DNA of 64,000 nucleotides. Source: Streptomyces cyaneogriseus subsp. noncyanogenus (GTDB lineage: Bacteria > Actinomycetota > Actinomycetes > Streptomycetales > Streptomycetaceae). The stretch's first letter is position 1. Every line of letters starts with the position of its first letter. A model generated the notes under the pieces. It was not told the origin of the DNA and did no database searches. It saw nothing but the letters and a program-made list of their open reading frames with translations. Location of the stretch: assembly GCF_000931445.1 (NCBI RefSeq), contig NZ_CP010849.1:3286001-3350000 (forward strand). Reading direction: 5' to 3'. Both the position numbers and the translations under genes were made by a program. This document shows, piece by piece, positions 9,501-20,633 of this stretch.

Positions 9501-10442
9501 TCAGGCCACCGACCACGCGATTCCGTCGAGGATGTCGTGCTCGCTCACCACGACCTCCTCCGCGCCGATCCGTTCCATGATCGACAGCAGGACCAGGGCG
9601 CCGGCCCCGATCACGTCGACGCGGCCCGGGTGCAGGGACGGGATCGCGGCGCGCTCGGCGTGGGTGGAGCGGAGCAGGTGGCCGGTGATCTCCCGGACCC
9701 GGTCGAGGGTGACGCGGGAGTGGTGGATGGCGGTGGAGTCGTACGCGGGGAGTTCCTGGGCGATCGCCGACACCGTGGTCACCGAGCCGGCCAGGCCGAC
9801 CAGCGTGCGCGCCTCGCGCAGCGGGACCGTCCGCTCGGCGAGGTCGAGGGCCGCCTCGATGTCGGCGCGCATCGCGGCGACCTGCTCCTCGGTGGGCGGG
9901 TCGGTGACCGCGCCGTCTCGCAGCAGATGGCGTTCGGTCATGCGGACGCAGCCGACGTCGACGGAGCGGGCCGCGCGGACGTGGTCGTCGCCGACGACGA
10001 ACTCGGTGGAGCCGCCGCCGATGTCCACCACCAGGAAGGGGCGGTGCAGGTCCGTGCGCCCGGTCAGCTCCTTGGTGGCACCGGTGAAGGAGAACTCGGC
10101 CTCCTGGTCGCCGGAGATCACCTCGGGCTCGACGCCGAGGATGTCCAGCACGCCGCGGACGAAGTCGTCGCGGTTGGAGGCGTCGCGGGAGGCGGAGGTG
10201 GCCACGAACCGCAGCCGCTCGGCGCCGTGCGCCTTGATGATCCCCGCGTACTCGCGGCAGGCGGCGAAGGTCCGCTCCAGCGCCTCGGGGGCGAGCCGGC
10301 CGGTGCGGTCGACGCCCTGGCCCAGCCGGACGATGGTCATGCGCCGGTCCAGCTCGACCAGTTCGCCGGTGGCCGGATCGGCGTCGGCGACCAGGAGCCG
10401 GATGGAGTTCGTACCGCAGTCGACGGCGGCGACACGGGTCAC
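9501..10442 (-). CDS. ppx: Ppx/GppA family exopolyphosphatase
   Basis: 313 residues from GTG 10442, whose GTGA overlaps the stop of the upstream DUF501 gene, indicating translational coupling. The ASKHA-fold phosphate-1 motif VAAVDCGTNSIRLLV opens the protein and VVDIGGGSTEFVVG is the phosphate-2 loop. LVGLAGSVTTVSAIA is the adenosine-type loop. The family removes terminal phosphate from polyphosphate or converts pppGpp to ppGpp. This short actinobacterial form (about 310 residues) lacks the C-terminal HD domain of E. coli Ppx, so it acts mainly on shorter polyphosphate by analogy with the mycobacterial enzymes. It closes an operon starting at or near eno. Confidence 0.9.
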   Translation of the reverse strand: MTRVAAVDCGTNSIRLLVADADPATGELVELDRRMTIVRLGQGVDRTGRLAPEALERTFAACREYAGIIKAHGAERLRFVATSASRDASNRDDFVRGVLDILGVEPEVISGDQEAEFSFTGATKELTGRTDLHRPFLVVDIGGGSTEFVVGDDHVRAARSVDVGCVRMTERHLLRDGAVTDPPTEEQVAAMRADIEAALDLAERTVPLREARTLVGLAGSVTTVSAIAQELPAYDSTAIHHSRVTLDRVREITGHLLRSTHAERAAIPSLHPGRVDVIGAGALVLLSIMERIGAEEVVVSEHDILDGIAWSVA

Positions 10443-10978
10443 TTCTCGTCCTCCCCACAGCTTTCGGAAGCCGTCACGCACGGCCCCTTGCGCCACCACT
10501 CCGGCAGCATCGCGAGCGCCTCGTCGCCGAGCGGGTTGACGCCCGGCCCGGCCGCCAGCGAGTGGGCGACCAGCACGTGCAGGCACTTGACCCGGTCCGG
10601 CATGCCGCCCGCGCTCGGGAAGTTCTTCAGCTCCTCGATCTCGTCGCGGCGCCGGATGTAGTCCTCGTGGGCGGCGCGGTAGGCGGCGGCCAGCTCCGGG
10701 TCGGTCGCCAGCCGCTCGGTCATCTCCTTCATCACGCCCTCGGCCTCCAGCGTGCCGATCGCCGAGTTGGCGCGCGGGCACGTCAGGTAGTACAGCGTGG
10801 GGAAGGGCGTGCCGTCGGGCAGCCGCGGTGCCGTCTCCACGACGTCCGGCTGCCCGCACGGGCAGCGGTGCGCGATGGCGCGCAGGCCCCGCGGGGGCCG
10901 CCCGAGCTGCTGCTTGAAGGCCGCCACGTCCGCGTCGGTGGGCTCGGTGCGCGGGGTGGGAGGCGGAGGGGTTTCCAT
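10439..10978 (-). CDS. DUF501 family protein
   Basis: 179 residues from ATG 10978. An upstream GTG at 11095 would add 39 residues that look non-coding, so the shorter start is preferred although its ribosome site is weak. The DUF501 core runs from DVAAFKQQLGRPPRG through RCPCGQP and FPTLYYLTCPRANSAIGTLEAEG to NFPSAGGMPDRVKCLHVLVAHSLA. Cys and His residues (CPCG, TCPR, KCLH) may bind metal. The function is unknown. It is almost always sandwiched between an FtsB/DivIC-like gene and ppx in actinobacteria, as here, which hints at a role linked to division or phosphate physiology. Confidence 0.85.
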   Translation of the reverse strand: METPPPPTPRTEPTDADVAAFKQQLGRPPRGLRAIAHRCPCGQPDVVETAPRLPDGTPFPTLYYLTCPRANSAIGTLEAEGVMKEMTERLATDPELAAAYRAAHEDYIRRRDEIEELKNFPSAGGMPDRVKCLHVLVAHSLAAGPGVNPLGDEALAMLPEWWRKGPCVTASESCGEDEK

Positions 10979-11091
10979 GGCTGTCTTCAGGCTGTCTTTC
11001 TGTCCGTGGGTCGTGCTGTCCGTGGGTGCGCACCGTACGTGCGGCCCGTGGGTCCGCGGCCGGGTGCCGTCCCGGGGAGCGCGGGACGCGG

Positions 11092-11568
11092 TCACCCGCC
11101 GGAGGCGTCGGAGGTGTCCACCTCGTCCCAGATGTTCCGGTACCAGGGGCGGTCGGCGGCCCCCAGGTCGGTGCGGGACTGCTTGCCCGCGCCGGGGTCG
11201 ACGACGATGTACCCCGTCTCGCCCGGCATCACGTAGTGCAGCCGCTTCCGGATCTGCTGCTCCGCGTACGCGTCGTCCTGCCAGCGCGCCTTCTCGTCGC
11301 GCAGGCGTTCGACCCGCTCCTGGGTCTGCTGCTTCTGCCGGCGCAGGTCGGCGATCTCCCCGCGCTGGGCGACGTACTGCCTTATGGGATAGGCGAGCGC
11401 CACGACGAGGGAGCAGACGACCATCGCCAGCAGCGCGGCCCGGCCGGTCAGCCGGGAGCGGCGGGCCTGGCGCTTGGTCTGCGAGCGGTAGACCCGGGCC
11501 GCCGTCTGTTCGCCGAGCAGCCGGATCCTGGTCGCGGTGGAGAATCGGTCCCGGTCCTTCACCGCCAT
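11092..11568 (-). CDS. FtsB/DivIC-family septum formation initiator
   Basis: 158 residues. It has a basic cytoplasmic N-terminus (about 1-42), one membrane helix (about 43-63, ALLAMVVCSLVVALAYPI), then an extracytoplasmic coiled coil (about 68-100, heptads in QRGEIADLRRQKQQTQERVE) and the conserved stretch EQQIRKRLHYVMPGETGYIV. Homologues form the FtsB-FtsL-FtsQ complex that licenses septal peptidoglycan synthesis. In Streptomyces DivIC supports sporulation septation. It lies 102 bp downstream of eno on the same strand, the eno-divIC order common in Gram-positive high-GC bacteria, and is followed closely by the DUF501 gene. Confidence 0.88.
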   Translation of the reverse strand: MAVKDRDRFSTATRIRLLGEQTAARVYRSQTKRQARRSRLTGRAALLAMVVCSLVVALAYPIRQYVAQRGEIADLRRQKQQTQERVERLRDEKARWQDDAYAEQQIRKRLHYVMPGETGYIVVDPGAGKQSRTDLGAADRPWYRNIWDEVDTSDASGG

Positions 11569-11670
11569 GTCCCCGCCTCCCGTTTCACCGTCCTACGCGC
11601 GTACGTCCCCGCACACGGTACGGGACCGAGTACGGGGACGTACGTCCGACGCTTCCTACGAGCCGGCGGC

Positions 11671-13035
<1,365 letters not shown>

Positions 13036-13151
13036 CTAACCGGCTCCGGGCGATCGGCCAGCCGGTCACCCACCCGTTGGACAGAACCGAGAGTAAATTG
13101 TTTCCGAACGGAACAAATATGTCTCCCCGTACGCACCGGTAACACCGCGTG

Positions 13152-13196
13152 AAAAAGCCCGCCCCGGTGCGTACGGGGGATACGCACCGGGGCGGG
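13152..13196 (-). terminator. intrinsic terminator of rpfA
   Basis: A 16-17 bp stem (GCCCGCCCCGGTGCGTA, 13157-13173, with its complement ending at 13196) and a 7-nt loop, followed on the minus strand by TTTTT (13152-13156). It is a textbook Rho-independent terminator, rare in this GC context, 37 bp after the rpfA stop. Confidence 0.88.
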
Positions 13197-13232
13197 TGGC
13201 CTGCCGGGGGGGACAGGCCCGGATGCCGCGCC

Positions 13233-14360
<1,128 letters not shown>

Positions 14361-15458
14361 CTACTTTTCACCCGTTTCGGCCGTGATCGCGAGCTCCTGA
14401 CCGGGGAGGATGTGGTCCGGGTCGGCGCCGATCGTCTCCTTGTTGCCGGCGTACAGCCCCTGCCATCCGCCGCCGAGGTCAAGGGAGTCGGCGATGGCCC
14501 ACAGACTGTCCCCGCTGCGGACCGTGTAGGAGCCGTCCACGGCGTCGCGCGCGGCCTCCTCGCCGCGCGAGGCGTGCCGCCCGGAGGAGGCGTCGCCGCG
14601 GCGGTCGGCGGGGTCCTCGGGGGCACTGGGCCCGCGGTGGCGGCCGCCGGGCGACCCGGTGTCCGTCAGGCCGGAAACGGCGCCCTCCTGGCCGGAGTTG
14701 CCCGGTCCGTCACCTTCCGGGACCTCCGGAGTCCGGGACGGGCCGGAGGCGGCACGGGAGGCGGAATCGGACGTTGTGCCCGACTTCGCCGGTTCGTCCC
14801 CCTTGGCCGACGGCCCGTCAGGAGTGCCCGAGGGGGACGGGGTGGAGGAGGAGCCGGACGATCCGGTGGTTCCGGGAGATACGGAGCTTCCGGATCCGGC
14901 GGAGCCGCCGGAGGAGTCGGGCGAGGCGGACGGGTCCGCGGAGGGGGACGAGCCGGAAGTCTCCGGCGACCGGGACGACTCGGGCGACTCGGGCGATCCG
15001 GTGGACGCCGAGCCGTCCGGCGTGCCGGACGCGTCCGGGGAGGCGGACGAGGCGCCGTCCGCCGTGCCGGTGGCCGATCCGGAGCCGTTGCCCAGGCCGG
15101 CCAGCAGACCGCAGGTCGGCCAGGCGGCGATGCCCTGGGCGGCGAGCACCTTCTCGGCGACTCTTATCTGCTGGGAGCGGCTGGCCTGGTCGGCGCTGGA
15201 GGCGTACGCGAGGCCGCCGTACTTCTCCCAGTCGTCCTGGGTGAGTTGCAGACCGCCGTAGTAGCCGTTGCCGCTGTTCTCGCTCCAGGCGCCGCCGGTC
15301 TCGCACTCGGCGACCCGGTCCCAGGCCGTACCGTCGGCCGCGCCGGCACCGGAGGCTCCGAGGAGCGGGATCGCGATGGCGGAGCCGGTGACTCCGGCTG
15401 CGACCACGAGGGCCGGAGCCTGGCGGGGGCGGCGGTGACGACCGTTCCCGGAGAGCAT
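14361..15458 (-). CDS. rpfC: resuscitation-promoting factor with long Ser/Pro-rich linker and LysM
   Basis: 365 residues. A signal peptide (about 1-40, cleaved after GAGA) precedes an Rpf domain (about 41-117: [34 protein letters not shown]) whose catalytic Glu is in CETGG. A roughly 170-residue linker very rich in Ser, Pro, Gly and Asp follows, then a C-terminal LysM (about 310-360: YTVRSGDSLWAIADSLDLGG). It shares the layout of RpfA next door but has a much longer, acidic linker and no riboswitch in its 180-bp upstream region, so the pair is probably regulated differently. The symbol follows my memory of S. coelicolor naming (SCO3098) and could differ in this strain. Confidence 0.85.
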   Translation of the reverse strand: MLSGNGRHRRPRQAPALVVAAGVTGSAIAIPLLGASGAGAADGTAWDRVAECETGGAWSENSGNGYYGGLQLTQDDWEKYGGLAYASSADQASRSQQIRVAEKVLAAQGIAAWPTCGLLAGLGNGSGSATGTADGASSASPDASGTPDGSASTGSPESPESSRSPETSGSSPSADPSASPDSSGGSAGSGSSVSPGTTGSSGSSSTPSPSGTPDGPSAKGDEPAKSGTTSDSASRAASGPSRTPEVPEGDGPGNSGQEGAVSGLTDTGSPGGRHRGPSAPEDPADRRGDASSGRHASRGEEAARDAVDGSYTVRSGDSLWAIADSLDLGGGWQGLYAGNKETIGADPDHILPGQELAITAETGEK

Positions 15459-15596
15459 GCGGGGACCTTTCGCGAGACGACAGGGACCGCGCGACGGGTG
15501 ACGCTCGGCGCCGCGCTGATCCGTGAACGTATAGCCATACGATCACTTGTCACAAGTTCATGCCGCGTAGATCACATGAAGATCACAGAGGTGAAC

Positions 15597-15620
15597 GGCT
15601 GTCACCTTTTGGTGACGGCC
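15597..15620 (-). terminator. hairpin downstream of the P450 gene
   Basis: GGCTGTCACC-TTTT-GGTGACGGCC forms a 10-bp stem (one G-T pair) with a tetraloop, 19 bp after the P450 stop on the minus strand and upstream of the rpf promoter region. Confidence 0.55.
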
Positions 15621-15638
15621 ACGCCGTTCGCGGGCCGG

Positions 15639-16931
15639 TCACGGGGCCGGGGTGAAGGTCACGGGCAGCGTGCGCAAGCCCCGCATGATGAGCCCGCCGC
15701 GCCAGCGCAGGTCGGCCGGGTCGGCCGCCAGCCGCAGGTCGGGCAGGCGGGTGAGGAGCGTGGCCAGCGCGGTCTGGCCCTCCAGCCGGGCCAGCGGCGC
15801 GCCGAGGCAGTAGTGGATGCCGTGGCCGTAGCCGAGGTGCTGGTTGTCCCGGCGGGCGAGGTCGAGGGTGTCCGGGTCGGCGAAGCGCTCGGGGTCCCGG
15901 TCGGCGGCGGCCAGGACGACGAGGACCGGATCGCCGGGGGCGATGTGCTGCCCGCCGAGGGTGAGCGGCTCGGTGGCGAACCGCCAGGTGGCCAGTTCCA
16001 CCGGTCCGTCGTAGCGCAGGAGTTCCTCGACGCCCGTCTCCAGCAGGCCGCGGTCACCGGCGGCGAGGGACCGCTGGAGGCGGGCGCGCTGCCCGGGGTG
16101 GGTGAGCAGGGCGTAGGTGCCGTTGCCGATGAGGTTGACGGTCGTCTCGAAGCCGGCGAACAGGAGGATGAACGCCATCGCCGCGGCCTCGTTCTCGGTG
16201 AGGTGCTCGCCGTGGTCGGAGGCGCGGATGAGGCCGGAGATCAGGTCCTCGCCGGGGCCGGGCTCGGGCGGCAGCGCCTCGCGCTTGCGGTGGATGAGGT
16301 CGGCGAGGTAGCCGCGCATCTTCTTCACCGAGCGGGCGACCCCGCCCCGGGGGCCGCCCTGGTGGCGGATCATCATGCCCGCCCAGTCGCGGAAGTCGTC
16401 CTGGTCCTCGCGGGGGACGCCGAGCATGTCGCAGATGGCGTAGATGGGCAGCGGGAAGGCGAACTCGTGGATGAGGTCGGCCTCTCCCGCGGGCGCGAAC
16501 CGGTCGATGAGCCGGTCGGCGAGCTCCTGCACACGCGGCGCGAACTCGGCGACCCGGCGGGGCGTGAACGCCTTGCTCACCAGGCGCCGCAGCCGGGTGT
16601 GGTCCGGCGGGTCGATGTTGAGCAGGTGCGTCATCAGCTCCGCCTTCCGCTCGCCGGGGATGCCGGTCTTGCCCTTGGCGTGGGCGGGCTCGGCGTGGTG
16701 CGCCGGGTTCTTGGAGAGGCGGTTGTCGGCGAGCGCCTGCCTGGCGTCGGCGTAACGGGTGACCAGCCATGCCTCCACCCCGCTGGGCAGCGTGGTCCGG
16801 TGCACGGGGGCGTGCTCGCGCAGCCAGGCGTAGGCGGGGTAGGGGTCGGCGGCGAACTCCCAGGTGAAGAGGGCGGGGGCGGGCCCGGCCTGGGCGGGGG
16901 GCGGGGTGGGGCGGTGGGGCTGGTCGGTCAC
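15639..16931 (-). CDS. cytochrome P450 (bacterial class I, CYP107-like)
   Basis: 430 residues from GTG 16931. The I-helix motif is LLFAGFETTVN (acidic Glu-Thr pair for O2 activation), the K-helix ExxR is in GVEELLRYDGPV, and the haem loop is LGYGHGIHYCLGAPLARLE with the axial thiolate Cys375. The usual Phe at the start of that loop is a Leu/Tyr pair, a tolerated variant. Such soluble enzymes need ferredoxin and a reductase, neither encoded nearby, and the gene stands alone between rpfC and mazG rather than in a biosynthetic cluster. The substrate is unknown; the subfamily assignment is tentative. Confidence 0.9.
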   Translation of the reverse strand: MTDQPHRPTPPPAQAGPAPALFTWEFAADPYPAYAWLREHAPVHRTTLPSGVEAWLVTRYADARQALADNRLSKNPAHHAEPAHAKGKTGIPGERKAELMTHLLNIDPPDHTRLRRLVSKAFTPRRVAEFAPRVQELADRLIDRFAPAGEADLIHEFAFPLPIYAICDMLGVPREDQDDFRDWAGMMIRHQGGPRGGVARSVKKMRGYLADLIHRKREALPPEPGPGEDLISGLIRASDHGEHLTENEAAAMAFILLFAGFETTVNLIGNGTYALLTHPGQRARLQRSLAAGDRGLLETGVEELLRYDGPVELATWRFATEPLTLGGQHIAPGDPVLVVLAAADRDPERFADPDTLDLARRDNQHLGYGHGIHYCLGAPLARLEGQTALATLLTRLPDLRLAADPADLRWRGGLIMRGLRTLPVTFTPAP

Positions 16932-17000
16932 ACCCCGACGGTATCGGCGCGGGGCGGGGGCGCCGGGTGAGGGGTGGGACGGCGGGCGGGTGAGGTGCGG

Positions 17001-17076
17001 CGGCGAACCGCCCCCGCGGCGGTGGAACGGTGAACCGGCGACGCGGTGAGGGGCCGGCGAACCGCCCCCGCGGCGG
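17001..17076. repeat. 22-bp perfect direct repeat
   Basis: CGGCGAACCGCCCCCGCGGC followed by GG occurs at 17001-17022 and again at 17055-17076, in the non-coding gap between P450 and mazG. Each copy also contains an internal CCGCGG palindrome. No function is evident. Confidence 0.7.
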
Positions 17077-17200
17077 CGAACCGACGACGCTGCGGGCGGC
17101 CGGGCGCCGGGGGCGACGCCGGGAGCGACACCGCGGGCGCGCGTGCCGGACCCGGCGTCCGGGCGCCGCCCCGGAGGCTCAGGCTCCCCCCCTCGGCCGG

Positions 17201-18184
17201 CTAGTCGGCCACTCCCTCGGCGGCGCGGACGGCGTCCCGGTAGGCGCGGGCCGCGCTGCGCAGGGCCGCCTCCGGGTCCACCCCGGCCGCCTCCGCCCGT
17301 ACCGCCAGCGCCAGCAGCTCGTAGCCGATGCCCTCCCCCGCCGGGAGCGGCACGTCGAGCCCGGCCGTGCGGACCCGCGAGGCCAGCTTCGCCGCGAGGG
17401 CCAGACCGGGCTGGCCCAGGGGGATGCCCTCCGTGACGGAGGTGCGCCGCTTCTCGACCGCCTTGGTGCGCAGCCAGTGCTCCTTGACCTCCTCGGGGGT
17501 GGTCGCCGTGGCGTCCCCGAAGACGTGCGGGTGGCGGTGGATCAGCTTGGCGACGATGCCGGCGGCCACGTCGTCGACGGAGAAGGGGGCCTGCGGGTCC
17601 TCCTCGGCGATCCGCGCGTGGAAGACGACCTGGAGCAGGACGTCGCCCAGCTCCTCGCGCAGCTCCTCGCGGTCGCCGTCCTCGATGGCCTCGACCAGCT
17701 CGTACGCCTCCTCGATCGCGTACTTCGCCAGGCCCTCGTGGGTCCGCTGGGACGACCAGGGGCACTCGGCGCGGATGCGGTCCATGACCTGCACGAGGTC
17801 GAGCAGACGGGCGCCGGGCAGGTCGTAGGAGGCGGGCAGCAGCTCCAGCTCGGGCATGCGGACCCGGCCGGAACCGGCGAGCCGGGCCAGGCCGTCGGTG
17901 AGGGCCGGCTCGCCCTCGCCGGTGGCCACGACCACGACCGTGCGCCCCCCGGCACAGGCACCGACCAGGTCCTCGGCGGTGGGGGATGCCTCGTCCACGG
18001 CTATGCCCGCCTCGCGCAGGTAGGGAAGCTGGGGGTGGGCCCCGTCCGCGCACAGCACGCGGTCGGCCTCGCGCAGCGCCTGCCAGGCGGGCCAGGACAG
18101 CAGCCCGGGGGCGACACGGTGACTGGTGGTGAGCAGAACGATGCGGCCGGGGTCGGCGGCGGCCGTGGAGCTGGTTGCGTTCAC
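17201..18184 (-). CDS. mazG: MazG family nucleoside triphosphate pyrophosphohydrolase
   Basis: 327 residues from GTG 18184 with GGAG just upstream. Residues about 125-235 are the MazG domain: the metal-binding helices EEAYELVEAIEDGDREELREE and LGDVLLQVVFHARI carry the EExxE...ExxD ligands. CPWSSQRTHEGLAKY is the typical entry. The N-terminal 110 residues (RIVLLTTSHRVAPGLL, VLCADGAHPQLPYL, VVVVATGEGEPALT) resemble a shrunken tetrapyrrole-methylase domain as found fused to MazG in YabN proteins, here shortened and lacking a recognisable SAM site. The enzyme hydrolyses NTPs and dNTPs to monophosphates, sanitising the pool or affecting ppGpp. It follows the lipoprotein gene on the same strand direction. 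Confidence 0.88.
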   Translation of the reverse strand: MNATSSTAAADPGRIVLLTTSHRVAPGLLSWPAWQALREADRVLCADGAHPQLPYLREAGIAVDEASPTAEDLVGACAGGRTVVVVATGEGEPALTDGLARLAGSGRVRMPELELLPASYDLPGARLLDLVQVMDRIRAECPWSSQRTHEGLAKYAIEEAYELVEAIEDGDREELREELGDVLLQVVFHARIAEEDPQAPFSVDDVAAGIVAKLIHRHPHVFGDATATTPEEVKEHWLRTKAVEKRRTSVTEGIPLGQPGLALAAKLASRVRTAGLDVPLPAGEGIGYELLALAVRAEAAGVDPEAALRSAARAYRDAVRAAEGVAD

Positions 18185-18231
18185 GCTCCGAACGTAACGC
18201 ACACCGCCGGCCGGGCCACGCGTCGTCCACC

Positions 18232-18268
18232 GGCGCCCGGGCCCGCACGCGCGCGGGCGCCGGGCGCC
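18232..18268 (-). terminator. compound hairpin between the SurA-like lipoprotein and mazG
   Basis: GGCGCCCGG/CCGGGCGCC enclose an inner GCCCGC/GCGGGC stem, about 45 bp downstream of the lipoprotein-side stop region and just upstream of mazG on the minus strand. No T tract. Confidence 0.45.
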
Positions 18269-18309
18269 CCGGATTCGTCCACGGGGTGTGCGGGCCGCCG
18301 CGGCGGGTG

Positions 18310-18954
18310 CTACGCCGTCTGCCCGGGGCCCGCCGCGGTCACGTCGCGCAGCCACGGCGTCTTCACGTCGGCGCGGCTGCTCTTGTCGACGTCCCAGGTG
18401 CCGTAGCGGGGGTTGAGGTCGATGTCGAGCTTCTTCGACGCCTCCGACAGGGCCTTCCAGAATTCCGGCCGACTGGTGTCGGTGCCGAGCTTCTCGGCGA
18501 GCTTCTGGGCCTCCAGCTGGAGGCGGAGGTTGTCGTCGAGGCGTTCGGGCGCGACGTCGTACTGCTCCAGCCAGGCCGTCTCCAGCGCCTGGGCGCCGCC
18601 GACCTGCCGCTCCAGGCCGGTGCGCATCTGCTGGACCTCCTTGCGGCTGACGGTGACGCCCGCGTCCTGGGCGGCGCGGTGCAGGACCCGGTCGAGGACC
18701 ATGCTCTGCAGGGTGGTGCGGGTGAGGGTGCCGGTCCGGGCGACGGCCTGCGCGTACTGGGCGTCGTCCCGTACGGCCGCCCGCTGCGCGGCGCGTACCT
18801 CGTCGACCCGGTCCTCGAGCTGGGCGACGGTGATCCGCTGGCCGCCGACGACGGCCGCCGCGCCGGGGCGCGCGTCGTTTCCGCAGGCGGTCAGGAGGGG
18901 CGCCGCGGCGATCGCGGCGGTGACGAGGAACGCGGTGCGACGGCGGCGGTGCAA
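18310..18954 (-). CDS. SurA-N-domain-like lipoprotein
   Basis: 214 residues from TTG 18954, chosen because GGGAGG lies six bases upstream and it places the basic signal sequence (LHRRRRTAFLVTAAIAAAPL) at the very start. The lipobox LTAC puts the lipidated Cys near residue 24. After it, VVGGQRITVAQLEDRVDEV and the following helical region match the SurA N-terminal chaperone-like domain, without the parvulin isomerase domain. The protein would sit on the outer face of the membrane and may assist folding of exported proteins. A candidate promoter lies at 19007-19035. Confidence 0.8.
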   Translation of the reverse strand: MHRRRRTAFLVTAAIAAAPLLTACGNDARPGAAAVVGGQRITVAQLEDRVDEVRAAQRAAVRDDAQYAQAVARTGTLTRTTLQSMVLDRVLHRAAQDAGVTVSRKEVQQMRTGLERQVGGAQALETAWLEQYDVAPERLDDNLRLQLEAQKLAEKLGTDTSRPEFWKALSEASKKLDIDLNPRYGTWDVDKSSRADVKTPWLRDVTAAGPGQTA

Positions 18955-19006
18955 GGGGACCTCCCAGGGGGATTGTGCGGCGGTGCACAAGGTCTTGCGG
19001 TGATCG

Positions 19007-19035
19007 ATGGTAGGCAGTGGCCAAGCTCTGGCCAA
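19007..19035 (-). promoter_or_regulatory. candidate promoter of the SurA-like lipoprotein gene
   Basis: On the minus strand TTGGCC (-35, 19030-19035) and TACCAT (-10, 19007-19012) are 17 bp apart, about 50 bp upstream of the TTG start. The match to a vegetative (HrdB-type) promoter is fair. Confidence 0.4.
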
Positions 19036-19094
19036 CCCATTCGACCAACGATTCGCCGGGGCTTGCGGCACCGCCGCGCGCGCTGCCCGGATGG

Positions 19095-20633
19095 TCAGCC
19101 GCGCACCTGGCCCAGCCACTGCAGCGTGCGGCGGATCTCCGCCGCGAGCGGATGCCCGGGACCGTGCAGGCGTTCGACGTCGTGGAGGAGCCGGGCCAGC
19201 GTGTCGTGGGCGGCGGCGCGGTCGCCGAGGGCGAGCAGGAGGTGGCCGATGCGGCGGCGGACGTCATGGGCGAGATCCGGGTCGCCGGCGGCCATGTACT
19301 GGTTCTCGTAGTACGGCAGCAGCGCCCGGTACTCGGCGAGCGCCGCCGCCGGTTCGCCGAGCTGCTCCAGGCACTGGGCGGCGTCGTGGCGGAAGCGCAG
19401 GGACTGCGGGTCGGCGTGGCCGGCCTCGGCGGCGCGTTCGTCGGCCAGGCGGCGCAGCTCGGGCAGCGCGCGCCGGTACTGGCCGTCGTCCATGAGTGTG
19501 GCCGCGTACTGCTTGCGCAGGGTCCGCACCACGGGCGAGTGCTCGCCGTGCTGTTCGGCGGCGGCGGGCAGGATCGCGCCGAGGATGTCGACGGCCTGGG
19601 TGATGCGGCCCTCGCCGAGCAGGCGCTTGACCTCGTCGACGGCCCGGGCGACATCCGGTTTCCCGGCCTTCTCGGCGACCGGCGGGGCCGGGGCGGGCTG
19701 TGACGCGGGGGTGCGGGCGCGGTCCGGCCAGGGGGCGTGCGGGCGCAGGAAGGGGCGGGTGGGATCGAGGGGCGCCCCGGTGGGGGTCCCGCGCGCGGGC
19801 AGGAGCGGCTCCAGGTGCTCGTACACCTCCTGCGCCGAGGCCGGGCGGTGCTGCGGGTCCTTGGCGAGCAGGCGCAGGACGAGTGTCTCCAGGGACTCGG
19901 GCACCTCGGGGCGGATGCGGCGCACGGGCAGCGGCGGCTCGTACAGGTGCCGGTGCAGCACGCCGAGCGCCGTGGAGCCCGCGAAGGGCACGTCCCCGCT
20001 GAGCAGTTCGTGCAGCAGGACGCCGAGCGCGTAGAGGTCGGTGTACGGGCCGACCGCGCCGCCCATCGCCTGCTCGGGGGCCATGTAGGCGGGCGAGCCG
20101 ATGGGGGTGCCGGTGTGGGTGAGGCGGGTGGTGTCCGCGTCCATCACGGAGGCGACGCCGAGGTCGAGGACGGTCACCGTGCCGTCCTGTTTCACCATCA
20201 CATTGCGCGGCTTGAGGTCGCGGTGGACGATCGGCACGGCGTGCACGGCGCTCAGCACGGCGCACAGCTGCGCGGCGACCGCGACCGCCCACGGCCAGGG
20301 GTAGGGGTCGTGCTCGGCGAGGTGGTCGGAGAGGTCGGCGCCGTCGACGTACTGCATGACGAGGAACAGCTCCTCGCCCTCGCTGCCCGCGTCGTGCACC
20401 GTGACCAGGCCGGGGTGGGCGACCTGCGCGGTGACCCGGCACTCGCGCACGAAGCGGCGGCGCAGCTCGTCCGCCTCCTGGCCGGCCACCCGGTCGGGGC
20501 GCAGCAGCTTCACCGCCACGCGCCGGTCGAGCCGCTGGTCGTACGCGGTCCAGACCTGGCCCATGCCGCCCTGGCCGATGAGCGTCGCCAGCTCGTACCG
20601 CCCGGCGACGATCCGTCCTGCCGCCACGGTCAC
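19095..20633 (-). CDS. Ser/Thr protein kinase with C-terminal TPR-like region
   Basis: 512 residues. The kinase domain (about 12-275) has the Gly loop IGQGGMGQV, Lys42 in VAVKLL, catalytic HRDLKPRN (Asp139) and DLG (157-159, replacing DFG), and MAPEQ in the activation segment. It is followed by a Pro-rich linker and a helical region (about 335-510) with tetratricopeptide-like pairs (LRKQYAATLMDDGQYRRALPELRRLADE, AAQCLEQLGEPAAALAEYRALLP). There is no membrane helix and no PASTA domain, so it is cytosolic. Its GTG start overlaps the stop of the upstream membrane-protein gene by 4 nt, implying that the two are made and possibly work together. Confidence 0.92.
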   Translation of the reverse strand: MTVAAGRIVAGRYELATLIGQGGMGQVWTAYDQRLDRRVAVKLLRPDRVAGQEADELRRRFVRECRVTAQVAHPGLVTVHDAGSEGEELFLVMQYVDGADLSDHLAEHDPYPWPWAVAVAAQLCAVLSAVHAVPIVHRDLKPRNVMVKQDGTVTVLDLGVASVMDADTTRLTHTGTPIGSPAYMAPEQAMGGAVGPYTDLYALGVLLHELLSGDVPFAGSTALGVLHRHLYEPPLPVRRIRPEVPESLETLVLRLLAKDPQHRPASAQEVYEHLEPLLPARGTPTGAPLDPTRPFLRPHAPWPDRARTPASQPAPAPPVAEKAGKPDVARAVDEVKRLLGEGRITQAVDILGAILPAAAEQHGEHSPVVRTLRKQYAATLMDDGQYRRALPELRRLADERAAEAGHADPQSLRFRHDAAQCLEQLGEPAAALAEYRALLPYYENQYMAAGDPDLAHDVRRRIGHLLLALGDRAAAHDTLARLLHDVERLHGPGHPLAAEIRRTLQWLGQVRG